In this document: in pieces, positions 52,663 to 61,884 of the stretch
Layout: each line of letters begins with the position of its first letter
Position numbering within the stretch: position 1 is the first letter of the stretch
Assembly (NCBI GenBank): GCA_038148895.1
Contig: JBBVGQ010000005.1
Strand: one strand, 5' to 3'
DNA: 64,000 bases
Source of the DNA: Tamlana sp038148895
GTDB lineage: Bacteria; Bacteroidota; Bacteroidia; Flavobacteriales; Flavobacteriaceae
The notes under the pieces: generated by a model
The model's input: only the letters and a program-made list of their open reading frames with translations
What the model was told of the DNA's origin: nothing
Database searches by the model: none
Position numbers and translations under genes: made by a program

Positions 52663-53895
52663 ATGACCGCCACTACTCTATTTTACATCATCATCGCCAT
52701 AATCGTTTTAAACTTCATTATCGATAAAATTTTGGATGCCTTGAATGCCAAACATTTTAATGATGAACTCTCAAAAGAGCTTAAAGATGTTTACGACCAT
52801 GAAGAATACAAAAAATCACAAGAATACAAAGCAACCAAATATAGATTCGGTCTTTTAACCTCATCGTTTTCAATAGTATTGACCCTTGCATTTCTCATCT
52901 TTGATGGATTTGAATTCGTTGATAATATCGCTAGAAGTTATAGCAATAACCCAATAATTGTGGCTTTACTATTTTTCGGAATCATCATGATTGCGAGTGA
53001 TATTCTAACGACTCCTTTTTCATATTACAGCACTTTTGTTATTGAAGACAAATTTGGTTTTAACAAAACCACTTTAAAAACTTTTATACTCGACAAAATA
53101 AAAGGTTGGTTGATGATGGCCATAATTGGCGGTGGTATTTTGGCCCTCATCATTTGGTTTAATCAAGAAACTGGCACTAGTTTTTGGGTTTATGCATGGG
53201 GGTTAGTTGCCTTATTCACGTTGTTTATGAACATGTTTTATTCAAAACTCATTGTGCCTTTGTTCAATAAACAAATGCCTTTGGAAGAAGGCACATTGCG
53301 CGATAAAATTTCGGCATATGCCAAAACAGTTGGATTTAAACTCGATAAAATTTTTGTGATTGATGGCTCTAAAAGAAGCACCAAGGCCAATGCTTATTTT
53401 TCTGGATTTGGCAGTGAAAAAAGGGTAACACTTTACGATACATTAATCAATGATTTAGAAGATGAAGAAATTGTTGCGGTATTGGCGCATGAAGTTGGGC
53501 ATTATAAAAAGAAACATATAATTTTCAATCTGATAGCCTCAATTTTAATGACGGGGTTTATGCTTTTTGTATTATCACTTTTTATTTCAAACCCCTTATT
53601 GTCGCATGCTTTGGGCGTTGAAATAGCAAGTTTCCATATCGGCTTAATTGCGTTTGCATTACTTTACACGCCAATTTCTGAAATTACGGGATTGATTATG
53701 AATCTATTTTCCAGAAAGTTTGAATACCAAGCAGACGATTATGCCAAAAACACTTTTAAAGGCGAGCCTCTTATCTCCTCATTAAAAAAGCTATCAAAAA
53801 ACAGTTTGAGCAATTTAACGCCACATCCTGCTTATGTTTTTATGCATTATTCGCACCCTACTTTATTGCAACGAATTAAGAATTTACGGAAGTAA
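52663..53895 (+). CDS. M48 family metalloprotease (STE24-like)
   Basis: A 410-residue integral membrane protease with several transmembrane helices and the zinc motif LAHEVGHYKKKH (about residues 275-286), plus the third ligand in FEYQADDYA. The overall layout resembles CAAX prenyl protease STE24 rather than HtpX. It probably serves membrane protein quality control; the substrate is not known. It is a single gene, convergent with ppk2. Confidence 0.93.
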   Translation: MTATTLFYIIIAIIVLNFIIDKILDALNAKHFNDELSKELKDVYDHEEYKKSQEYKATKYRFGLLTSSFSIVLTLAFLIFDGFEFVDNIARSYSNNPIIVALLFFGIIMIASDILTTPFSYYSTFVIEDKFGFNKTTLKTFILDKIKGWLMMAIIGGGILALIIWFNQETGTSFWVYAWGLVALFTLFMNMFYSKLIVPLFNKQMPLEEGTLRDKISAYAKTVGFKLDKIFVIDGSKRSTKANAYFSGFGSEKRVTLYDTLINDLEDEEIVAVLAHEVGHYKKKHIIFNLIASILMTGFMLFVLSLFISNPLLSHALGVEIASFHIGLIAFALLYTPISEITGLIMNLFSRKFEYQADDYAKNTFKGEPLISSLKKLSKNSLSNLTPHPAYVFMHYSHPTLLQRIKNLRK

Positions 53896-53940
53896 TTCTT
53901 TTAAAACCAACATCATCTATTCCAAATAGTGAAGGAATAA

Positions 53941-54792
53941 CTACTCGTTATTTAATTGATCCTTATAGGTTTCAATATTAGCCTTTGTTTCGTCATCCAA
54001 TTCAGGCTCTTTTATATCAGCATAGGCCATTAAGGCATCGTGCATTATTTTCGCCACCAAGTAACGGGCTGTTGGCTTATCGTCAGCCGGAATGACGTAC
54101 CACGGTGCATGTGGTTTGGACGTTCTATTAATGGCATCTTCATAGCAGTCTTGATATTTGTCCCAAAGCTTGCGTTCCTTTAAATCGCCCGCCGAAAACT
54201 TCCAGTTCTTTTCCTGTTTTCTTAAACGACGCAATAATCGGTTTTTTTGCTCTTCTTTTGAAAGGTTTAAAAAGAACTTAAAGATAACGGTGCCATTTTC
54301 GGCCAAATGCTTTTCGAAGTTATTGATTTGCTCAAAACGTTTATCCCAAAAGGCGTCATCAATATCCTCCACTGAATTGACCGTAGGAATACCTTCACCC
54401 AAAATGTAATTAGGATGAACACGTGTTACCAACACATTTTCATAATGCGTTCGGTTGAACACCCCAAATTTGCCCCGTTCGGGCAGGGCAAGGTAATGTC
54501 TCCATAAATAATCATGCCCAAGTTCTTTATCGGTTGGCACTTTAAAACTATGCACCTGAACACCGCGCACGTTAAAATCCTTAAAAACTTCACGCACTAA
54601 ACTATCCTTGCCTGAGGTATCCATACCTTGTAAACACACCAAAACCGAATATTTATCGTGGGCATACATGGTGTTTTGCCAATCGCCCAATTTTTTTCTA
54701 ACGGATTTCAATTCCTTTTTGGCATCATCTATAACTACCTTGGTTTCAGTATTTTTTAACTGTATTGGAGAGGTGACTTTATACGTGTTCAT
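53941..54792 (-). CDS. ppk2: Polyphosphate:nucleotide phosphotransferase (PPK2 family)
   Basis: A 283-residue PPK2 kinase with Walker A GMDTSGKDS (about residues 56-64), the lid region YLWRHYLALPERGKFGVFNRTHYENVLV and Walker-B-like FNRTHYE. It transfers phosphate from polyphosphate to a nucleoside mono- or diphosphate; the class (AMP or ADP) cannot be set with confidence. It stands alone, with no ppk1 or ppx nearby. Confidence 0.92.
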   Translation of the reverse strand: MNTYKVTSPIQLKNTETKVVIDDAKKELKSVRKKLGDWQNTMYAHDKYSVLVCLQGMDTSGKDSLVREVFKDFNVRGVQVHSFKVPTDKELGHDYLWRHYLALPERGKFGVFNRTHYENVLVTRVHPNYILGEGIPTVNSVEDIDDAFWDKRFEQINNFEKHLAENGTVIFKFFLNLSKEEQKNRLLRRLRKQEKNWKFSAGDLKERKLWDKYQDCYEDAINRTSKPHAPWYVIPADDKPTARYLVAKIMHDALMAYADIKEPELDDETKANIETYKDQLNNE

Positions 54793-54966
54793 TTCTTAAA
54801 GTTTTATGTAGACTTAAATATAAAAAATGTGATTGATTATAAAATGAAATTAATGGTTTTCATCGATAAACGACACCACCTTTACCTGATTTCGATGAAT
54901 GGCACGCTGTTTCAGCTAGTTTTTTCTACATTCGTCCTACCTATTTATGTAACTAACCCCAAAACC

Positions 54967-55695
54967 ATGAAAAATTTTAGCCTAATTTTATGCTTAATTA
55001 CGTCTTCATTTATTAATGCACAAAACAGTTGCGACCAAGCCAGCGCCTATTTGGTGAATGCTTATTCGCACGTTAAAGATGCCTACGATTCAAACAACAT
55101 TAGCCACTTGCAATATTATGCAAACCGCTCAATGGAGTCTTTTAAACTCTCCAAAGAAAACCTTGTGAACTGTGGCTGCCTGAAGTCATTAGCCTTAGCT
55201 AATAAAGGCATAGATTTGTTGGCAAAAGTTGAACATGTTGAAATTTATGAGGATGGGCGTTTTTACGTAAAGCGTGCCAAAGAAATTGCAAAAGAAAGTA
55301 TTGTTGAACTCGATAAATTCACAGCTTCTTCATATAAAAATGAACCGCTTACTTCATTGGAACTTGAACAAGAGCAGTTAAGGCAACAACAAGTGGCTTT
55401 GAAACAAAAAGAAGAAGAAATAAAGCGAAAACTTGCAGACCAAGAATTAAAATCTGCTCAGTTAAAAAGAGAAAAACTTATTAATGATTATAAAACGGCT
55501 TTAGTTTCTAACATTAAGTCGTATAACGACGCTTTAGATATTTGCAACTGCAACCACAATCAATTAAGCTATAATGAAGGTGAAAATGAAATATCCTCCA
55601 AAAGCATTGAGGAAATTAAAACCCATTATATAGCGAATATAAGGGAAATTACTGCGACTTATTTAAGCACTTTAAGTTCATGCACAAGCAATTAA
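54967..55695 (+). CDS. Secreted coiled-coil protein of unknown function
   Basis: The start is the ATG at 54967, which yields a signal peptide (MKNFSLILCLITSSFINAQ); an open frame upstream adds 46 unlikely residues. The mature protein is helical, with a strong coiled coil (about residues 125-170, QEQLRQQQVALKQKEEEI). Cysteine pairs occur in NCGCLK and ICNCNHN. No recognised domain. It lies convergent with the GH43-GH51 gene, 4 nt between stops, and has no operon partner. Confidence 0.7.
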   Translation: MKNFSLILCLITSSFINAQNSCDQASAYLVNAYSHVKDAYDSNNISHLQYYANRSMESFKLSKENLVNCGCLKSLALANKGIDLLAKVEHVEIYEDGRFYVKRAKEIAKESIVELDKFTASSYKNEPLTSLELEQEQLRQQQVALKQKEEEIKRKLADQELKSAQLKREKLINDYKTALVSNIKSYNDALDICNCNHNQLSYNEGENEISSKSIEEIKTHYIANIREITATYLSTLSSCTSN

Positions 55696-55699
55696 AAGG

Positions 55700-58300
55700 T
55701 TAAGATTTAATTCGGATAACTGAAAAAGAATAAGCTGGCATTTGATAATCAAAAGTTTCAGAAACCTTTACTTTTGAAACAGATGGCTTTTGGTTTTCGT
55801 CATTGGGTTCTCCCTTAAGAACACTCAAAATGGCATCCTGATTATCAACAGCCAAATCTTTTAAATTGATGGTTGAGTTCACGTCAACAGGAAGCACGTT
55901 CACCAATTTAATAATCAAATCCCCGCTAGCTGAATCTTTTACAACCGAAGATGCTACACGCTGCTTTACCTTTTTATCATTATTTGACAGCTTCACATGA
56001 CTTGGAATGTAGGTTTCTCCAGAGTTATTTCCGTAAAGCTGTTGCACATAATAATCAACCGTAAGATTTACATCGGTGTTAGTAAAATAAATCAAATCAG
56101 GAGTCCATTGTGTATGCCCCTTTTTCGCTAATAGCGGTGCAAAAGATGTCATGGCAACCACATCGGCATTTCGTTCAATAGATGTTAAATACAAGGCTTC
56201 ACAAAGTGCTGTTTGTATGTTCATTCTTCTATTAGGAACATGAGTAGCGTATTCCCCTAAATACACTTTGGATTTGCTTCTATCATACGAATCATAAAAA
56301 TCCTGATTATTGATAAACCAACCCGGTGTTTGGTAATAATGTTCATCAACCATTGGAATTTGCAATCTTTCAGCCAAATCCCAACCTTCCTCATAATCGG
56401 TTCCCATGTAAAAAGGGCCAACGGTTCCTATTACTGTTATTTCTGGATGCTTTTCTTTTACTGCATTAAAAATCATCGTGAAACGTTCTTCAAAAACATC
56501 AGTAATCAAATCTTCATTACCAATGCCCACATATTCTAAATTGAAGGGTTCTGGGTGCCCAGCTTTAGCACGAACTTTTCCCCATTTGGTGTTTTTATCG
56601 CCATTTGCCCATTCAATTAAATCCAAAACATCTTGCACATAATCGTCCATCTCTTCCATGGGAATACCACATTGCTGACCATGGCCGCCCGTTGAAGAAT
56701 TTTGACAAGGCACACCCGCTGCCAGAACTGGAACGGGTTCTGCATTGATGTCTTCACAAAACTGAAAATACTCGAAATACCCCAAACCAGCCGTTTGATG
56801 GTAACGCCAAATATTGGGCTGAGGAACTCGCTCTTCTAAATCGCCAATAGTATTTTTCCATTTGTAAATATTATCAATCCCGTCTCCATGGGCCACACAA
56901 CCACCCGGAAAACGGACAAATTTTGGGTTTAAATCCGCAATGGTTTGGGCCAAATCGGCACGCAAACCATTTTTCCTGTTTTTGAATGTATTTTGAGGAA
57001 AGAGTGAAACCATATCCAAAGCCAGTTTTCCTGTTGTACTTGGAATAACTTCCAATACAGCATTGGCGACTGTAGTTTTAACTTTGATAACGGATTGGTG
57101 TTTTTTCCAATTTTTGCCAATATTTTTAATTGAAGTTTCGCTGATAACTTTTCCGCTTACATCTTTTATTTTAATCAACAAATTTTGTTTTGAATCGCCT
57201 AAGTTTTTGGCAAATAAAGAAACATCATATTTTTCACCTTGTTTAACAGGAATACCATCATAACCTTCATTCACCAAACCAGTTCCTGATTTTTTAATAT
57301 CCAAAACAGCATAATGTGGATTGTTTTTATGAATTGGCGATGTTGTTTCAATGGATAATTCTATAGCTTCCGGATTTACCGACCATGCTTTGGTGCTCGT
57401 CCAAGTTGTATCTCTAAATTTTGTATCGGAAACCTGATATTCAAAATCACGATTTTGGATTAATTCGGCATACAACCCTCCATCTGCAGCATAATTAATA
57501 TCTTCAAAAAAAACACCAATTAATAAATCACTTATTTTTTTTCCTTTTTCTGGTTGCAAGGTTATATTGGCATCCAAAGGCTTTAAATCCATAAAGCGTT
57601 CAGGGTCGTCGTTTAAATTTTCGTTTCTTTCAATATTATGAAATTGCACCCACTCTTCATGTTTTATCAGTTGGTCAACCAAATCCCAGGTTACTTTATA
57701 AACAAGACCCCTTTCCGCTTTTCCGTTTAAAACAATGTCAACCCGCTCATTCATTCTATCAGATGAAGCAATTTTTTTGATTTCTGAATAATTCTTGAAA
57801 TCGGTAGTTGTGATTTGATATGCTTCTAGATTTGAGTCTTCACCTGAACTGCTCAACCATGAAATCACATAATTTTCTCCAGAAGCATCGAAACAAACCT
57901 CAGGCTCCTGAAAATTTCCAACATCCTTAACTTGCGGATAAGATTGTCGTTTCCACTCATACAAATTTTTGGATTTAGCATGTGCAAAAACATTAACCTC
58001 ATCATTTAAGCTCCAAATGCAGTGCCACACACCTTCATTGTCCTGAAACAAATATGGGTTGTACATCCGTTTTTGTGAGCCCCAACTTCCAAAATCTGAA
58101 AACAAAAATGTATGGTTTGGGCCAATTTCGTGCCAGTTTTCCTTATCTACGCTCCATGCTAGATTTAACCCACTTCTACCATCATTGGTTGAATAGGCAA
58201 AAAGATATACTTCGCCTGGGTCTTCATTTAAATTATTGGCTGAAACGAAGGTTGCCTGAATCAGAAAAAGCAATAGGTGAATTTGGCTTTTAATTTTCAT
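55700..58300 (-). CDS. Two-domain glycoside hydrolase: GH43-like propeller fused to GH51 arabinofuranosidase
   Basis: A signal peptide (MKIKSQIHLLLFLIQATFVSA) precedes a beta-propeller similar to GH43 (about residues 28-220). From about 235 a GH51-type enzyme follows: FEDINYAADGGLYAELIQN, a carbohydrate-binding insertion, FVRFPGGCVAHGDG, acid/base E in GIGNEDL (about 595) and nucleophile E in YLGEYATH (about 681). The 866-residue chain should remove arabinofuranosyl groups from arabinan or arabinoxylan in the periplasm. The GH43 part may be a binding module or second activity. It is last in a GH operon. Confidence 0.88.
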   Translation of the reverse strand: MKIKSQIHLLLFLIQATFVSANNLNEDPGEVYLFAYSTNDGRSGLNLAWSVDKENWHEIGPNHTFLFSDFGSWGSQKRMYNPYLFQDNEGVWHCIWSLNDEVNVFAHAKSKNLYEWKRQSYPQVKDVGNFQEPEVCFDASGENYVISWLSSSGEDSNLEAYQITTTDFKNYSEIKKIASSDRMNERVDIVLNGKAERGLVYKVTWDLVDQLIKHEEWVQFHNIERNENLNDDPERFMDLKPLDANITLQPEKGKKISDLLIGVFFEDINYAADGGLYAELIQNRDFEYQVSDTKFRDTTWTSTKAWSVNPEAIELSIETTSPIHKNNPHYAVLDIKKSGTGLVNEGYDGIPVKQGEKYDVSLFAKNLGDSKQNLLIKIKDVSGKVISETSIKNIGKNWKKHQSVIKVKTTVANAVLEVIPSTTGKLALDMVSLFPQNTFKNRKNGLRADLAQTIADLNPKFVRFPGGCVAHGDGIDNIYKWKNTIGDLEERVPQPNIWRYHQTAGLGYFEYFQFCEDINAEPVPVLAAGVPCQNSSTGGHGQQCGIPMEEMDDYVQDVLDLIEWANGDKNTKWGKVRAKAGHPEPFNLEYVGIGNEDLITDVFEERFTMIFNAVKEKHPEITVIGTVGPFYMGTDYEEGWDLAERLQIPMVDEHYYQTPGWFINNQDFYDSYDRSKSKVYLGEYATHVPNRRMNIQTALCEALYLTSIERNADVVAMTSFAPLLAKKGHTQWTPDLIYFTNTDVNLTVDYYVQQLYGNNSGETYIPSHVKLSNNDKKVKQRVASSVVKDSASGDLIIKLVNVLPVDVNSTINLKDLAVDNQDAILSVLKGEPNDENQKPSVSKVKVSETFDYQMPAYSFSVIRIKS

Positions 58301-58311
58301 AATATTATTAG

Positions 58312-59301
58312 TTACGGAATATAAGGTTTGATAACAACCAGTTTGTCGCCAGACAAATCTACTTCAAAGAAATGCGGAATTCTAATGGTTCTGCCATCAA
58401 CTTTTTTATGGCTATGCACACCCATCAACTGTTTACCATCAAAGGCTTTAAACAACATACCATGACCAAAATTTGGTGGTGTTATGGGTTCATTTTCTTG
58501 AATCCACGGACCATCCAAAGTACCACTTTCAGAATATGCTACACCCTGGGTGTAAATATCATATACCCAACTTGTCCATAACATCCCCAATCTCCCTGTA
58601 CCCGTTTTAAACAAAAATGGCCCATCAGTAACTTTATTAGGTTTAACATTTCCATCTGCATCCTTTTCTTTACTCCAAGGCGAGTCACTGGCTTTAAAAA
58701 GTAGCTCCCCTTCACCAATGGAGCCACTTAAATCGAGTTTCAACTCAATTTTTTCAATAGTACCATTTCCATTTTGCAACCACTCATAACAGTAAACCAT
58801 ATAAGGTTTTCCGTCAGAATCGACCCAAAATGTACCATCAAGCGTTGGCATATCAGCAGGCAAATAAGTTTCATCTTTCATGGGCACATAAGGTCCATCT
58901 GGGTTATCGGAAACCAAGACGTGGCTTGCCCGTCTCTCAATAATATTCCCTGCAACAGTATCAATTTTTACCTTTCGGTTTGTGAATGTGGCGAAATAGT
59001 AGTATTTGTTTTTGAACTGATGAAGTTCTGCCGCCCAAATCATAGGCTTTGGTCCCATCCAAGAATTTGGGTCGGTTTCGGCAATCATGTAAGGTCCTCC
59101 CCAAAGTTTTAAATCTTTGCTTTTCCAAAGTTTTCCGCCCGTACCCGTCATATAGTATGTTTGTGTTGCCTCATCAGCTAAAACATAAGGATCGCTAAGG
59201 CGAACGGAATTTAGAGGAATCTCTTTTTTAACCCGGCTCTTAACTTGGGATTTACAAGACACAAAACAAAACACAGAAACAAGTATGAATAAGGTTCTCA
59301 T
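58312..59301 (-). CDS. GH43 family glycoside hydrolase, lipoprotein
   Basis: A lipoprotein signal with VSC (C16). The five-bladed GH43 core has the catalytic base in RLSDPYVL, the pKa modulator in LDGTFWVDSDGKPYMVYCYEW, and VTDGPFLFKT where the general acid (Glu in EGP-type members) is expected. The Asp variant occurs in some GH43 subfamilies. A probable arabinofuranosidase or xylosidase on the cell surface. It is 11 nt upstream of the GH43-GH51 gene and 48 nt downstream of the BNR gene. Confidence 0.9.
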   Translation of the reverse strand: MRTLFILVSVFCFVSCKSQVKSRVKKEIPLNSVRLSDPYVLADEATQTYYMTGTGGKLWKSKDLKLWGGPYMIAETDPNSWMGPKPMIWAAELHQFKNKYYYFATFTNRKVKIDTVAGNIIERRASHVLVSDNPDGPYVPMKDETYLPADMPTLDGTFWVDSDGKPYMVYCYEWLQNGNGTIEKIELKLDLSGSIGEGELLFKASDSPWSKEKDADGNVKPNKVTDGPFLFKTGTGRLGMLWTSWVYDIYTQGVAYSESGTLDGPWIQENEPITPPNFGHGMLFKAFDGKQLMGVHSHKKVDGRTIRIPHFFEVDLSGDKLVVIKPYIP

Positions 59302-59349
59302 AACTTTTGGTTTAATTTGATAGAAGAAAGGGATTTCCTCTATTTATTC

Positions 59350-60732
59350 CTATTTAGTTAGTTTATTGATATTTTTAATACTTAAAACCTTCACATCTGA
59401 AGATTCATTTTCTGCCAAACCTTCTCCATCAATTTGGGTAACCTTTTGAAGAAAAATGTTTAATTCCTTTTTGGAATTCCATAGCGAAACATCATAATTT
59501 GGTTCCCATTGGCCAACAGAATCGTAAGTTAAATCTACCACTTTCCACAACTTATTCTTTAATGGTGCATACGCTAAAGACAACCTGTTTTGGCGCTCTT
59601 CATCTCTAAACATGATTGAAACTATTCTATCATTGTTCTCGTCTTCAACCAAAACGGAAGGGCGTGAAATAGGGATTCTTTTAGTACCACCACCACCCAA
59701 AACAAAAGGTGTTTTTCTGAAACCCGTGTTTAATTTTTTCCAAACGCCTTGCTCCAAATAAACTATTTGAAATTGTGGAATCTTGTTTTCATCATTCCAA
59801 TAATTCACAATATAAGGATTTCCAAAATCATCGGTAGTCATTGAGGTTTGATTGATGAGATTGGAGTTTTGCGGAATTTTCCATGCATATTCTGCCGAAG
59901 CTAAATTAATGGGCAGATTGTATTTTTCACCTGTTGATTTTTCCCAAGTTACACCACCATCTTTAGACCGTGCATAGGCCAAATCATGGTTTGTTTCCAC
60001 ACCCCAAGTTTCTCGCCAAACCCACGACAAATGGATTACACCCGTTTTATCTACACAAACCTGCCAATAGGCGCTTCGTTTATCTTCACCATCAATTAAA
60101 TTATTTTGAAGCTGTGTCCACTTTTTTGATGAAACATCATACGAATTAATGACCAAATTACCCCTGCCCGATTCACCAGAGCGATAAAAAAACAACAGAT
60201 TGCCATTGGGTAAATTATAAAACTCTGGATAGGTTACTCTATCTTCTTGTTCACCTGTCATGGCCAATTCATCACCCAGCTCCAAACTTAAAGGCTTCTT
60301 GCTTTTGGTATAACGTAATTTGGTGTTGTGATGGTCCCAACTTAAATGTAAAAATCCATCACCATCAATGGCTATGCTGATACTATTGTGTGCATCTTTA
60401 GTATTACCCTTGTATTGTGTTTTATGGGTTTCCCAGTTGCTTGAATGAAGCTTTCTCTTTGCTAAAATCACATAACTATCGGCATCATAATATGCAATAA
60501 ATTGATGGTTTTTAAAAGTGGTAATGGCATTTTTCCGAAACTTAACCGTATTTACCGAATTACTGCTCCAACCCCCACCAACTTCTGAAATAGTTACATT
60601 GCTTTTACAAGAGCTCAGGCTCATGCAAACAAAAACAAACATTAAAGCGTTTTTGAGAAAGCTTATTAATTGAAGTTTTGAATGGGTTTTTAATTTCACA
60701 GAGAACTTTAGATTTACCTTATTTTGAAGCAA
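59350..60732 (-). CDS. BNR-type beta-propeller lipoprotein, probable polysaccharide enzyme
   Basis: A 460-residue protein with a long N-terminus and a lipobox (LSSCKSN, about C43); an ATG at 60642 would give a standard-length lipoprotein signal. Repeats such as DGDGFLHLSWDHH, DKTGVIHLSWVW and TDDFGNPYIVNYW mark a BNR_4-type propeller, a fold found in GH145 and PL24/25 enzymes. It overlaps the regulator gene by 14 nt and precedes two GH43/GH51 genes, so it is a likely member of the same degradation pathway. The activity is not predictable from the sequence. Confidence 0.78.
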   Translation of the reverse strand: MLQNKVNLKFSVKLKTHSKLQLISFLKNALMFVFVCMSLSSCKSNVTISEVGGGWSSNSVNTVKFRKNAITTFKNHQFIAYYDADSYVILAKRKLHSSNWETHKTQYKGNTKDAHNSISIAIDGDGFLHLSWDHHNTKLRYTKSKKPLSLELGDELAMTGEQEDRVTYPEFYNLPNGNLLFFYRSGESGRGNLVINSYDVSSKKWTQLQNNLIDGEDKRSAYWQVCVDKTGVIHLSWVWRETWGVETNHDLAYARSKDGGVTWEKSTGEKYNLPINLASAEYAWKIPQNSNLINQTSMTTDDFGNPYIVNYWNDENKIPQFQIVYLEQGVWKKLNTGFRKTPFVLGGGGTKRIPISRPSVLVEDENNDRIVSIMFRDEERQNRLSLAYAPLKNKLWKVVDLTYDSVGQWEPNYDVSLWNSKKELNIFLQKVTQIDGEGLAENESSDVKVLSIKNINKLTK

Positions 60733-61882
60733 AAAGTTTTACATCTTGCTCACTTACTTCTGCACCACCCAAAATAATTAAGCGTTCAACCACGTTTCGG
60801 AGTTCTCTAATATTTCCCGTCCAGTCATACTCCTGAAGCAATTTTATGGCCTTCTCAGAAAATGCTTTTTTTGAATTTCCTTGTTCTGAAGCTATTTTTT
60901 CAGCAAAATGGTCGACCAACAACGGAATATCATCACGTCTTTCATTCAATGAAGGTACCTGCACCAAAATAACCGCAAGCCTGTGGTATAAATCTTCACG
61001 GAACTTACCGTCTTCTATTTCCTTTTTTAAATTTTTGTTGGTGGCAGCAATTACCCGAACATCAACCTTAATATCTTTATCGCTACCAACACGCTGAATT
61101 TTGTTTTCCTGCAACGCACGGAGTACTTTGGCTTGGGCTGAAAGACTCATATCTCCAATTTCATCGAGAAAAATAGTACCACCGTTGGCCGCTTCAAATT
61201 TTCCTGCTCTATCTTTTGCCGCACTGGTAAACGCCCCTTTTACGTGACCAAACAATTCACTTTCAATCAATTCTGATGGAATGGCTGCACAATTTACCTC
61301 AATTAAATTGGCTTTGGCACGCTCGCTCTTTTCATGCAACCAATGCGCTACCAATTCTTTTCCTGTTCCGTTTGGGCCTGTAATTAAAACTCGAGCATCG
61401 GTTGGGGCTACCTTGTCAATGATATCCTTGATTTGTGAAATGGCATCACTTTCGCCAATCATTTCATATTTCTTACTGACCTTCTTTTTAAGAATTTTAT
61501 TTTCAACAACCAATTCCTTTCTATCCAAAGCATTGCGAACCGTGTTTAAAAGTCGGTTTAAATCTGGGGGTTTTGAAATGTAGTCAAAAGCCCCTAAACG
61601 CATGGTATTAACTGCAGTATCTAAATCGCCATGACCAGAAATCATAACAATTGGGATTTCGGGTTTCAGTTTTTTAACGGCTTCCAATACCTCAACACCA
61701 TCCATTTTTGGCATTTTTATATCGCAAAGCACCAAGTCGTAGTCTTCATTTTTTATTTTTTCTAAACCCTGCAAGCCATCTTCAGCTTCTTCAACTTGGT
61801 AGGCATCATTTTCTTCTGAAAGGATTTTCACAAGTACTCTTCTAATGGCTGCCTCGTCTTCTATTACTAGTATTTTTGACAT
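60719..61882 (-). CDS. NtrC-type sigma-54 response regulator lacking a DNA-binding domain
   Basis: A receiver domain (residues 1-118, phosphorylation Asp in LVLCDIKMPKMDG) and an AAA+ domain (about 140-375) with Walker A GPNGTGKE, GAFTSA in place of GAFTGA, and FLDEIGDMS. It ends at 387 residues, just after GNIRELRNVVERL, with no Fis-type HTH. It may act from solution with sigma-54 or be tethered by a partner. It lies 2 nt after DUF6268 and overlaps the BNR gene, so it may control or be controlled with this cluster. No sensor kinase gene is adjacent. Confidence 0.9.
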   Translation of the reverse strand: MSKILVIEDEAAIRRVLVKILSEENDAYQVEEAEDGLQGLEKIKNEDYDLVLCDIKMPKMDGVEVLEAVKKLKPEIPIVMISGHGDLDTAVNTMRLGAFDYISKPPDLNRLLNTVRNALDRKELVVENKILKKKVSKKYEMIGESDAISQIKDIIDKVAPTDARVLITGPNGTGKELVAHWLHEKSERAKANLIEVNCAAIPSELIESELFGHVKGAFTSAAKDRAGKFEAANGGTIFLDEIGDMSLSAQAKVLRALQENKIQRVGSDKDIKVDVRVIAATNKNLKKEIEDGKFREDLYHRLAVILVQVPSLNERRDDIPLLVDHFAEKIASEQGNSKKAFSEKAIKLLQEYDWTGNIRELRNVVERLIILGGAEVSEQDVKLFASK

Positions 61883-61884
61883 AG

